Virus record (IMG/VR): IMGVR_UViG_3300044859_001080
Location: 21,298 to 85,297 of that record
Strand: one strand, 5' to 3'
DNA: 64,000 nt
Source: a virus
Positions 17,226-25,955 of this stretch are shown piece by piece. The notes beneath the pieces were generated by a model. That model was not told where the DNA came from and ran no database searches. It worked only from the letters and a program-made list of their open reading frames with translations. The first letter of the stretch is position 1. The number at the start of each line of letters is the position of its first letter. Both the position numbers and the translations under genes were made by a program.

Positions 17226-18173
17226 ATGGCAAAATTACAAAGTACAGAAATAATAGGAGTTGCAAATAGACCAGCAGTAATATGCGCTGATACTGTATGT
17301 TTATGGTTTAATACAACAATTAAACAGTTAGTTTTCTCATATTCCGGTTTTTCAGGATCCTGGTCGGCAGGGAATGCATTGATAACAGCAAGAGGTTATT
17401 TAGCAGGAGCAGGGACGCAGAATGCAGGACTTGCTATAGGCGGGTATAATGGTAGTATTCTTTCTTGCACGGAAGAATACGATGGTACATCATGGTCAGC
17501 AGGCGGAGCATTATCAATAGCAAGATATCGGTTAGGAGGAGCAGGGACACAGAGTGTAGGACTTGTGTTTGGAGGCCGTAATCCGGGCGCTCTTTCTTGT
17601 ACAGAAGAATACGATGGGACATCTTGGTTAGCAGGCGGAGCATTGATAATAGCGAGGTTTGGACCAGCAAGTGCAGGTACACAGGACGCAGGACTTGCAT
17701 TTGGAGGTTTTGTAAATAATAGTAGTACCTGCACTGAAGAGTACAATGGTACATCTTGGTCAACAGGTGGCGCATTGATTAGTTCAAGACATAATTTAGC
17801 AGGAGCAGGAACACAGAATGCAGGACTTGCTTTTGGGGGAACATTTCCAAATGGTGATTGCACTGAAGAATACAACGGCACAACTTGGTTAACAGGTGGT
17901 GCATTGATAATAGGAAGAGAAGGTACAGGGACAGGAACACAGAATGAAGGACTTTTTATAGGAGGCATAGTAACAAATACTGGTGTTTCTTGTACAGAAG
18001 AATATGATGGCGCATCTTGGTCAGTAGGTGGGGCAATGATAGTAGCAAGGCACACACTAGCAGGTGCAGGAACACAAAGCGCAGGACTTGCTATAGGTGG
18101 GTATATGAATAATGGAGTTTCTTGTACAGAAGAGTACACTAAAACAATAACAATAGTAGATTCAATACGATAA
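17226..18173 (+). CDS. Kelch-like beta-propeller protein, paralogue 2
   Basis: 315 residues, starting two bases after the previous stop within the recurrent TAATATGG junction. The first 30 residues nearly match paralogue 1 and the last ten (KTITIVDSIR) also match. The blades differ mainly in the loop between FGG and C-T-E-E-Y, for example GRNPGALS and GFVNNSST. Conserved ends with variable loops suggest a diversified ligand surface. No catalytic residues were noted. Confidence 0.7.
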   Translation: MAKLQSTEIIGVANRPAVICADTVCLWFNTTIKQLVFSYSGFSGSWSAGNALITARGYLAGAGTQNAGLAIGGYNGSILSCTEEYDGTSWSAGGALSIARYRLGGAGTQSVGLVFGGRNPGALSCTEEYDGTSWLAGGALIIARFGPASAGTQDAGLAFGGFVNNSSTCTEEYNGTSWSTGGALISSRHNLAGAGTQNAGLAFGGTFPNGDCTEEYNGTTWLTGGALIIGREGTGTGTQNEGLFIGGIVTNTGVSCTEEYDGASWSVGGAMIVARHTLAGAGTQSAGLAIGGYMNNGVSCTEEYTKTITIVDSIR

Positions 18174-18174
18174 T

Positions 18175-19119
18175 ATGGCAAAATTACAAAGTACAGAAAT
18201 AATAGGAGTTGCAAATAGACCAGCAGTAATATGCACTGATACTGTATGTTTATGGTTTGATACAACAAATTTGAAATCAATGGCATCATATTGCACTTTT
18301 TTAGGATCCTGGTCTGCAGGAGGTGCATTGATAACAGCAAGACTTGGTTTAGCAGGAGCAGGAACACAGAATGAAGGACTTGCTTTTGGAGGATATTGTA
18401 ATGAAGGTTTATCATGTACAGAAGAATATAATGGCACAAGTTGGTCAGCAGGGGGTGCATTAATAACAGCAAGACATTTTTTAGCAGGAGCAGGAACAGA
18501 AAACGCAGGACTTGCTTTTGGTGGTAGTTATTCAGGTTCATGTACCGAAGAATATAATGGTACGGCTTGGTCAGCAGGGGGTGCATTGATAGAAGCAAGG
18601 AGTTCTTTAGCAGGAGTAGGAACACAGAATGCAGGACTTGCTATGGGGGGCGGTGGTTATTCTCCAATATCTTGTACAGAAGAATATGATGGTATATCGT
18701 GGTCATCAGGCGGTGCATTGATAGAAGCAAGGAGTTCTTTAGCAGGAGTAGGAACACAAAATGCAGGACTTGCATTAGGAGGTGGTGGTTATGGACCAAC
18801 ATCTTATACAGAAGAATACAATGGCACAACTTGGACAACAGGAGGTGCATTGATAGAAGGAAGGGGTTCTTTAGCAGGAGCAGGCTCACAGAATGCAGGA
18901 CTTGCTTTTGGTGGTGCTGCTAGTTATTCTCCAAAATCTTGTACAGAAGAATATAATGGCACATCTTGGTCATCACGCGGAGCATTATTAATAGCAAGGT
19001 GTTCTTTAGCAGGAGCAGGAACACAAAGCGTAGGGCTTGCTTTTGGAGGAACTCCATCAGGATCTTGTACAGAAGAATATGATGGAGATATTTTAATAAT
19101 AAGAGACATTATTTTATAA
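18175..19119 (+). CDS. Kelch-like beta-propeller protein, paralogue 3
   Basis: 314 residues. The N-terminus is shared with the two upstream copies, but the C-terminus differs (YDGDILIIRDIIL), so the last segment has been replaced or eroded. The third to fifth blades share long DNA identity with blades of paralogue 1 (for example IEARSSLAGVGTQNAGLALG), pointing to gene conversion between copies. It is the last gene of the propeller trio and is followed by the glycosyltransferase gene after a 71-base gap. Confidence 0.7.
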   Translation: MAKLQSTEIIGVANRPAVICTDTVCLWFDTTNLKSMASYCTFLGSWSAGGALITARLGLAGAGTQNEGLAFGGYCNEGLSCTEEYNGTSWSAGGALITARHFLAGAGTENAGLAFGGSYSGSCTEEYNGTAWSAGGALIEARSSLAGVGTQNAGLAMGGGGYSPISCTEEYDGISWSSGGALIEARSSLAGVGTQNAGLALGGGGYGPTSYTEEYNGTTWTTGGALIEGRGSLAGAGSQNAGLAFGGAASYSPKSCTEEYNGTSWSSRGALLIARCSLAGAGTQSVGLAFGGTPSGSCTEEYDGDILIIRDIIL

Positions 19120-19190
19120 ATGTTTTAAAAATCATCATACACAATAGTAGATTGCGTCTTATAATTATAAAACCTATAAATAAAAAATTA

Positions 19191-20078
19191 ATGGATTTAA
19201 CAACAGAAAAAATTTTAGTATGGCACATTCAAGGTGGATTAGGAAAGAATGTTGCAGCTACATCATTACCAAAGACAATAAAAGAAATTTATCCAGATAG
19301 ACAACTTATAATGGTTGTATCATATCCTGAAGTTTTTCTAAATAATCCTTATGTTGATAGGGTGTATCCATTAGGTAATTGCCCCTACTTTTACCAGGAT
19401 TTTGTAGAGAACAAGGATACTCTTGTTTTTAGACATGAGCCGTATCATCAAACGGGTCATATACATAAGGAGAAGCATCTGGTAAGTAACTGGTGTGATT
19501 TGCTTAATATAGAGTATAGCAATCAGATACCCCAACTTTTCCCAAATTACGCAGAGAAGGTTAATGCAAAGAAATGGTTTAGGGATAAACCAGTGGTGGT
19601 ATTACAAACATCTGGTGGTGATTTAGAATCAAAGAATATATATTCTTGGTGTAGGGATATGCCACAAGATATTGCACAATTGATTGTTGACAAGTACAAG
19701 GACAGCCACCATATATTCCATATAACAAGGAAAGGTGGTTATGTTTTGAATGATACAGAGAGGCTTGATGTTAAGTTATCTAATATGGAGTTGTTTAGTA
19801 TATTGACAGTTTCGTCCAAGAGATTTTTAATAGATTCTTCTTTGCAACATGCGGCAGTTGCTATTAATTTGCGGTCAACTGTGTTTTGGATTGGAACATC
19901 ACCCAAGGTTTTTGGGTATGACTTGCACAATAATATTGTTGCAAATCAGCCCAAAAACAAGAACCAATTAATTGGTTCATACTTGTTTGACTATCAGTTT
20001 GATTTTAATGTACATGAGTGTCCGTATAGCACATTGGATGAAATGTTTGATATGGATTTTGTTATATCAAATATTTAA
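19191..20078 (+). CDS. GT9/heptosyltransferase-like glycosyltransferase
   Basis: 295 residues from the ATG at 19191; an in-frame TTG further upstream is less likely. 'ILVWHIQGGLGKNVAATSLP' opens a Rossmann-like domain, followed by 'RQLIMVVSYPEVFLNNPYVDRVYPLG' (quoted discontinuously across the second strand) and a C-terminal domain with 'FLIDSSLQHAAVAINLRSTV'. This layout is that of GT9 ADP-heptose transferases. It is convergent with, and overlaps by 12 bases, the large minus-strand transferase. It likely modifies a glycan or glycoprotein; donor and acceptor are unknown. Confidence 0.65.
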   Translation: MDLTTEKILVWHIQGGLGKNVAATSLPKTIKEIYPDRQLIMVVSYPEVFLNNPYVDRVYPLGNCPYFYQDFVENKDTLVFRHEPYHQTGHIHKEKHLVSNWCDLLNIEYSNQIPQLFPNYAEKVNAKKWFRDKPVVVLQTSGGDLESKNIYSWCRDMPQDIAQLIVDKYKDSHHIFHITRKGGYVLNDTERLDVKLSNMELFSILTVSSKRFLIDSSLQHAAVAINLRSTVFWIGTSPKVFGYDLHNNIVANQPKNKNQLIGSYLFDYQFDFNVHECPYSTLDEMFDMDFVISNI

Positions 20079-22790
20079 ATTTGTATGCTGTTTCAAATTA
20101 AGTATAACATCTTCGGGTGTTATACTTTTTTGGCATTCGTGTTGTCTGGATGTTCCTTTATGTATTGGGCACCAGTTCCAATCTCCTTTATCAAATTTGA
20201 AGTTTGGGTTTGTCCAACAAGAGTTGCATACATTATGATTATATATTCTTGTTGTATTTGTTGTGAATTCATGATTTAAATCAGTGAAATTGTTAATCAT
20301 AACCACATGTTTATTAATTGCCCAACTTAACCAACTCAAGCCACTTCCCAGACCAATGAATATTTCAGAATGGTGAATATAATTCATAATGTTATTTATG
20401 TCATAATTGTTTGGAGTTATGGCATTTTTGATATTATTTCCTTCTTTTGAAATGTTTATAACGGTATATCCTTTGCTATTTAAAAATTCTGTTAGTTCAT
20501 CCCATCCATTTGGGTATAGCCAGAATTTTAAGGCTGATGTGGAGTGGGTTGCAATTGTTATGTATTTTTCTTTTATGGGTCTTTTCTTTGGTATGAAATC
20601 AATGGTTGGTTTTATTTCGGTATAATCTAGGCCAAGGATATTTGTTGCTGTCATTTGTAATGGTATTATATTTGGTAATATTGGTTCCATTTGATTATTA
20701 TAGAACCAACCAAGGGTATATTTTGCATGTATATTTTGGGCAACTTGACCAGGTATAATGAACTCAATGTTTGGATATGTTTTTTCAAAGAAGTTATTCC
20801 AGAAGGTTGATGCAACAACCTTGCAATTATGTTTTTTTGAGAATTCATCAATGTAAGGCATCCATGCAACGGAATCACCAAGAGATTTTGAATCAATGGC
20901 AATATAAACCCTTTTATTGGTTAAATCCATATTAAAGACATGTTTCCCTTTTTGGTTGCTAACAGTGATTTCCCAATCAACAAAATATTTTATGGATGAT
21001 TTTGTCCAATTGTTTCTCCCAATATTTGATTTGTATTCAATTTTGTTTGTTTTTTTATTTTTGAATGTAATATCATATCTTATGTTTGGACCACCAGTTA
21101 TTTCAACAAATGGACCATCAATAAAATTAATATTAATATTTGGTTCAATATCAGTTGTTTTTAATTCATATATGTCAAAACTTGAAAATTGGTTATGAAC
21201 ACCTTCCAAGTCTGTTGTTACTTTATCAGTTAAGCATTTTTCAACAACATTAAACTTATAATCTTTGATTAAATCATACATTTTTTCCTCAAACTTCTTG
21301 AAGTTGATATAAAATATTAATTTTGTTTTGTAATAGTTAAATAACTCCAATAATGGGGTTATGTTGCCAGAAAAGAAATTGGTTTTATATCCATCATTTT
21401 TATCTATGTTATTATTGTAATATAAAATTAAATCCTTTGAATTAAGCTGTTTATAATTATCATTTAATGTGTCAGAATATATTAATGTATCATAATTTAC
21501 AATATGTATTTTCTTTTTGTTTAATTTATCTGCAAAGTTGACACCCTGCTTTATTAAGTTATAAACTCCAAAACTATGTTCAAAAGGCATTGAAGTACTT
21601 GTTTTTTCCCCTTTTGCATTTATCTTCCAATATTCAAATATAACATTATGTTCTTCATATTCATCTTTATCCAATAATTGATTATCTTTTGAATATAATA
21701 CATAATCACATAATGATTGGGTTTCTTCATCAACTGGTTTATTGCATGATAATATGATTTCTGTATTGATGGTTGACAAACATCTTTTTAGCATATTTTT
21801 TCTAAATAAGTTATTTGTGTGAGCCAATACAATGGTTACTTCATCTTCATTTCTTTTTTTATCTTCATTCAATAGATTGATTAATAATTTCTTATTCTCT
21901 TCTGGGTTATCTGTGGAATATACTGCCTTATTATCATAATAATTTTCATATGTATGTAAGTTTTTTGTTATAATTTTAAGACCAAAGGATGATGCTTCTT
22001 TTAATGATAAGGGATTCAATTCATATATTGATGGGAAATAGAATAAATCAGACGCTTCATAATAATTCAATGGGTTTTCTTGTTCCCCGTGTATAACGCA
22101 ATTCTTTGGTAAATCATCCAATATTGGTTTCCAATATTCATAGAAGTTTCCAGCCATATTTCCAACAAAATGAAATATTATTTTCTCATCTTGGCACAAT
22201 CTAGCGACTTCAATTATTTCCTTTTGGTTTTTACCTTGTGTAAATAATCCAACATGTAGGACATGTTTATAAGAGGGGTCAAATCCAAGGAGTTCTTGTT
22301 TTTGCTTTTTCTTTGGTATTTTCTTTGGAATGTGGTATTCCCATATGGTTAATGGAACTCCTGTTTTTACAAATTGCTTCTTGCTCCATTCTGATACTAA
22401 GATATATTTATCTGGATGAAATTTTATATCATTTGGATTTGTCCATGATCCATGTGTGGTGACAAATATCTTATAACCTTGGTCACGTTGAAATATCTTG
22501 AAAAGGATATCATCTGACAAATTGAATTCAGGTACTTCTTGAAAATGAATAATGTCAGGACTAATGTTATTTATGTGTGTTAATATTTCAGATTTATCAT
22601 CCCCAAGTGTAATAACATTTACAAGTTCTTTAATCTTATTCTTTTGTACAACATAATCACCGCTTACATTTGCTATTTCAATGACATAAATATTATATAC
22701 AGGAAGAAATTCTTCAATTTGTTTGAGAAGATATTGCGGTAAACCCCCAGTTGATAAATGCGGTGTTACAAATAATAATTTTTCTTTCAT
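20067..22790 (-). CDS. Two-domain glycosyltransferase: GT4 plus TibC-like heptosyltransferase
   Basis: 907 residues. Residues 1-310 look like a GT-B GT4 enzyme: 'THLSTGGLPQYL'-like glycine-rich start (PHLSTGGLPQYLLKQ), 'HVGLFTQGKNQKE', and 'FPSIYELNPLSLKEASSFGL' with the E-x7-E pattern. Residues 310-600 are a less clear middle. Residues about 625-905 match autotransporter heptosyltransferases (TibC/Aah type): 'SLGDSVAWMPYIDEF', 'FIGLGSGLSWLSWA', then a Cys cluster CNSCW...WCP...HEC that in TibC binds a metal. TibC glycosylates Ser in repetitive surface proteins, so the Ser/Thr-rich fibre repeats are attractive targets; that is inference. It is the only minus-strand gene in the first 45 kb. 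Confidence 0.75.
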   Translation of the reverse strand: MKEKLLFVTPHLSTGGLPQYLLKQIEEFLPVYNIYVIEIANVSGDYVVQKNKIKELVNVITLGDDKSEILTHINNISPDIIHFQEVPEFNLSDDILFKIFQRDQGYKIFVTTHGSWTNPNDIKFHPDKYILVSEWSKKQFVKTGVPLTIWEYHIPKKIPKKKQKQELLGFDPSYKHVLHVGLFTQGKNQKEIIEVARLCQDEKIIFHFVGNMAGNFYEYWKPILDDLPKNCVIHGEQENPLNYYEASDLFYFPSIYELNPLSLKEASSFGLKIITKNLHTYENYYDNKAVYSTDNPEENKKLLINLLNEDKKRNEDEVTIVLAHTNNLFRKNMLKRCLSTINTEIILSCNKPVDEETQSLCDYVLYSKDNQLLDKDEYEEHNVIFEYWKINAKGEKTSTSMPFEHSFGVYNLIKQGVNFADKLNKKKIHIVNYDTLIYSDTLNDNYKQLNSKDLILYYNNNIDKNDGYKTNFFSGNITPLLELFNYYKTKLIFYINFKKFEEKMYDLIKDYKFNVVEKCLTDKVTTDLEGVHNQFSSFDIYELKTTDIEPNININFIDGPFVEITGGPNIRYDITFKNKKTNKIEYKSNIGRNNWTKSSIKYFVDWEITVSNQKGKHVFNMDLTNKRVYIAIDSKSLGDSVAWMPYIDEFSKKHNCKVVASTFWNNFFEKTYPNIEFIIPGQVAQNIHAKYTLGWFYNNQMEPILPNIIPLQMTATNILGLDYTEIKPTIDFIPKKRPIKEKYITIATHSTSALKFWLYPNGWDELTEFLNSKGYTVINISKEGNNIKNAITPNNYDINNIMNYIHHSEIFIGLGSGLSWLSWAINKHVVMINNFTDLNHEFTTNTTRIYNHNVCNSCWTNPNFKFDKGDWNWCPIHKGTSRQHECQKSITPEDVILNLKQHTNLNI

Positions 22791-22903
22791 TTTTTTATTT
22801 TTTTATTTTTAAAATAATATAATTTTCATACAAATCAATATTTTAATATGTAAAATTATTAATTTTAATTTATATTTTTATATGGATATTATACATTACT
22901 TAA

Positions 22904-22911
22904 TATTTATA
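22904..22911 (+). promoter_or_regulatory. TATTTATA box
   Basis: Exact box 18 bases before the ATG at 22930, in the 139-base gap between divergent genes. Nothing else was recognised in this gap except A/T runs. Confidence 0.3.
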
Positions 22912-22929
22912 TCTTAAATACTATTTTAC

Positions 22930-23157
22930 ATGACAAATATAAGTGTTAACATTTTTGGTATAACTGGGCAAAGCCCTTATGATATTTATATTTGTCAACC
23001 ATCTATAAATGATTGTATTTATATAAATACCATTTCTGGAACCACATATTCTTTTGATTTACCAAAACCAATAGATAATAATATCCAATACCTTGTTAAG
23101 ATTATTGATAATAATAATAGATTAATAACAAGTGTGGTAAATGTTTCAAACAACTAA
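22930..23157 (+). CDS. Small beta-rich virion-type protein
   Basis: 75 residues, MTNISVNIFGITGQSPYDIY and onward. It matches the repeated module of the 183-residue protein at 3942 (MTNI...I.SG.(S/T)P..IY(V/I)...). It opens the second structural block (22.9-29.2 kb) and is six bases from the next gene. A decoration or fibre role is inferred from similarity to the other block. Confidence 0.5.
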   Translation: MTNISVNIFGITGQSPYDIYICQPSINDCIYINTISGTTYSFDLPKPIDNNIQYLVKIIDNNNRLITSVVNVSNN

Positions 23158-23163
23158 TTTAAT

Positions 23164-24810
23164 ATGGGGGTAACTTTATTCAAAGATTGTGCGGGGGATT
23201 ATAAGTTTAGATTTAATTTGAAGGCTGTAAATCCAAATGTAGGGGATGTTTTTAGTATAGATGGCATTTATTTTAGTGGATTTGCAAGTGTTATTGAATA
23301 TGCTGAAATTGGTGATTTGTTTGATTCAGATGGTACATTATTTGTTCAACAGAGGCAGTGTCCAGAAGTGATTGAGGAAATTCAAGAGGTTTTTGTGCAT
23401 AAAATAATTGAGGAGGTTGAAGAGATTATTGAACCAGAAGTGGTTGAGGAAGTTCAAGAGGTTGTTGAGCCAGAAGTGATTGAGGAAGTTCAAGAGATTT
23501 TTGTGTATAAAATAATTGAGGAAGTTGAAGAGATTGTTGAACCTGAAGTAATTGAGGAAATTCAAGAGGTTTTTGTGCATGAAATAATTGAGGAAGTTGA
23601 AGAGGTTGTTGAGCCAGAAGTGGTTGAGGTATTCCAAGTGCCTTTTAACCCCGGTGTATCCCCAGGTGATGCCATACAAGATTTTTGTGTATCGCCAACT
23701 TATTCTATTTTGGGTACAAATGTTGGTAATTTTTCTGTTGCTGATGTTTTATATGATGATTATGTTTATTATACTGGTGAAACAAGTGGTGTCATTTATT
23801 TTAATACAGATTTGGAACAATGGTGTTTAAGTGGTTCTTTGGGTGGTTCTTGTTTATTAACTGGTAAATCACCTTGTTATGGGGAACTTAATCCTGATTT
23901 ATATGAGGGTATTGTGTTTAGTGGAAATTGTCCAACACCAACCCCAAGCCCAGCATCTTGTGATATTGTTGATTTTTCTGCATATTTTAATTGTGAGTTA
24001 TCTGCTTCAACAACTCCAACCCCAACTATTACCCCAACTCCAACTATAACCCCAACAATGACAATAACACCATCTTCAACTGGGGGATTGGCAGTTAATG
24101 TGGGGATGTCAGCATATACTTATGCATATCCAAGTTCTACCCCATCAATGACCCCTTCTGTAACAGCAACAAATGATAGATTGATTGGTGGAAGTTTGAA
24201 TTATGAGATGATGAGTAGAGTGTTTAGTTTTAAAGGTGTTAGGGTATTGGTTGATTGTAATACAAATGAGGAAGTGTATACAACACAAGATTTGATTTTA
24301 AGTGGGGTTCCAATTAAAGTGGGGGACATTATCAGAACATCAAACAATGGTGTCCAGAGGTGCTTCACATATGATAGGAATGAATCTACTGGTAGTTCAA
24401 ATATTAGCATTCAAACAATATTGAATGTTTATACTGGAACAACGTGTTCAAGTTGTGCAATAACACCAACACCAACACCAACTATGACAATGACCCCAAG
24501 CGTAACAATTACACCAAGTATTACATTAACACCATCTCCAACATCAAATCTTTTACATGTATTTGAGAGTTGCATTCCTTTGGATGGAAATACAATTAAT
24601 TCACAATTAATTCAGAATATTGGAATTGGTATTCCTATTGGTTTTGTTATTAAGGATTCTGATAATAATTGTTGGACATATTTGGGTGCATTTGATAAAT
24701 CATATACTCCAGTTGGTAATATAAATTATTTCACATATACGGGAAATTATTTTGATACAAATGGGGGAACATTCATTGATTGTGTGAATTGTTTAAATAA
24801 TTTGAGTTAA
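23164..24810 (+). CDS. Virion-type protein with Glu/Val coiled repeats and Pro-Thr linkers
   Basis: 548 residues. N-terminal domain (1-65), then about 100 residues of repeated V-E-E-(V/I)-Q-E-(V/I) and E-P-E-V-(V/I) units (65-165) that are likely an extended or coiled rod. A beta domain (165-255), a Pro/Thr linker (255-310), another domain (320-430), a second Pro/Thr linker and a final domain follow. Its mosaic design mirrors the gene at 4494. The 'VEPEV' repeat also resembles the Val/Glu repeats of the gene at 33580. No catalytic motif seen. Confidence 0.55.
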   Translation: MGVTLFKDCAGDYKFRFNLKAVNPNVGDVFSIDGIYFSGFASVIEYAEIGDLFDSDGTLFVQQRQCPEVIEEIQEVFVHKIIEEVEEIIEPEVVEEVQEVVEPEVIEEVQEIFVYKIIEEVEEIVEPEVIEEIQEVFVHEIIEEVEEVVEPEVVEVFQVPFNPGVSPGDAIQDFCVSPTYSILGTNVGNFSVADVLYDDYVYYTGETSGVIYFNTDLEQWCLSGSLGGSCLLTGKSPCYGELNPDLYEGIVFSGNCPTPTPSPASCDIVDFSAYFNCELSASTTPTPTITPTPTITPTMTITPSSTGGLAVNVGMSAYTYAYPSSTPSMTPSVTATNDRLIGGSLNYEMMSRVFSFKGVRVLVDCNTNEEVYTTQDLILSGVPIKVGDIIRTSNNGVQRCFTYDRNESTGSSNISIQTILNVYTGTTCSSCAITPTPTPTMTMTPSVTITPSITLTPSPTSNLLHVFESCIPLDGNTINSQLIQNIGIGIPIGFVIKDSDNNCWTYLGAFDKSYTPVGNINYFTYTGNYFDTNGGTFIDCVNCLNNLS

Positions 24811-24821
24811 ATATATTATAT

Positions 24822-25952
24822 ATGGCAGAAGATATTATTACAATATACCCATTAAGCGTTGATGTGAATGTTAAAAAAACATCTGGTATTGGTAGAAAGG
24901 ATGGGTCGCTTGAAATATTAGTATCAGGTGGGTTAGGTGGGTATATTATAAATGTTAATGGTAAATTAAATACAGGAAATATATTAACAGGTCTGGCATC
25001 TGGAGATTATATTATATTGGTTAATAATCCAGATTCTGGTCAGAGCATTAGTTTAACAAAAATTATTGAGGATCCAGTTGAACCAACTTATTGTACAAGA
25101 TTTTTCCCGTTTCGTAATTTTTTAAATGATACTGGTAACACAACTTGTGATTATATATGTTCATCAAGCACATTAAGTCTTACCTTTTTTGTATATGCAA
25201 GAGGTAATACATTTGGTGAATTAAATAGTACATTATATAGGGGGTCAAGTAGTGCAGATTCAAAATCAAAATGTGAGGCTGGAATTAATATTTGGCCATC
25301 AGGGGATACAAGTTATAGGAAATTAAAATATAATAATTTTTGCCATTCAATTAGTGATTTAGGTGTTGTTACAGGGAGAACAAAATGTTTAGATATTGTT
25401 ACAGCATCTGGTGGTACTTGGGCAATAGAAAATTTGAAAGTAACAACATTTAGAGATGGGACAGATATACCATTTGTTGCATCAACAACAGACTTAAATA
25501 ATATTTCAGGACCAGCATATACCTATTATAATTTCAATTCAGGGCTTGGGGATATTTATGGTTATCTATATAATTATGCTGCTATTACAGATGCAAGAAA
25601 TTTGGCACCAAATGGATACCATATACCAACAAAAACTGAGTGGGATAATATATTTTTGGCATCAGAAATTAATGGTGTGAGTGGTGGTGGTAAATTAAAA
25701 GAACGCAATTTATGGTTTGAACCAAATTTGGGTGCAGAAGACTTATATAATTTCTCATTGGTTGGTGGTGGTGGTTTGATAAATAATAATTTCATAAATA
25801 ATAAAATTAATGGATATTATTGGACAACTACCAATACTGGTTTTGCAAATAAAAATTATATTGGATTGTTTTCATATAATGAATTATCAATGAGTTATAT
25901 TGAAAATGTTGGGTTGAATTCATTTTATTCTGTTAGATTAAAAAAAGATTAA
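24822..25952 (+). CDS. Virion-type protein with SprB-like start and FISUMP C-terminus
   Basis: 376 residues. Residues 20-75 resemble one SprB repeat (GGYIINVNGK...LASGDYIILV). From about 200 to 376 it matches the Fibrobacter succinogenes major paralogous domain (TIGR02145). The visible signs are W-A-I-E-N-L-K-V-T-x-F-R-D-G, 'YGYLYNYAAI', 'LAPNGYHIPTKTEWDNI', 'GGKLKE', a G-G-G turn and 'GYYWTTTN...SVRLKKD'. FISUMP domains are typical of secreted Bacteroidota and Fibrobacter proteins and related to C-type-lectin-like phage tip folds. A receptor-binding role is inference. Confidence 0.7.
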   Translation: MAEDIITIYPLSVDVNVKKTSGIGRKDGSLEILVSGGLGGYIINVNGKLNTGNILTGLASGDYIILVNNPDSGQSISLTKIIEDPVEPTYCTRFFPFRNFLNDTGNTTCDYICSSSTLSLTFFVYARGNTFGELNSTLYRGSSSADSKSKCEAGINIWPSGDTSYRKLKYNNFCHSISDLGVVTGRTKCLDIVTASGGTWAIENLKVTTFRDGTDIPFVASTTDLNNISGPAYTYYNFNSGLGDIYGYLYNYAAITDARNLAPNGYHIPTKTEWDNIFLASEINGVSGGGKLKERNLWFEPNLGAEDLYNFSLVGGGGLINNNFINNKINGYYWTTTNTGFANKNYIGLFSYNELSMSYIENVGLNSFYSVRLKKD

Positions 25953-25955
25953 TAT

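Noticed and set aside
19152-19190. Upstream TTG start for the GT9-like gene.
   Set aside because: The 13 extra residues are not part of the glycosyltransferase fold and the ATG at 19191 has the usual A-rich leader.
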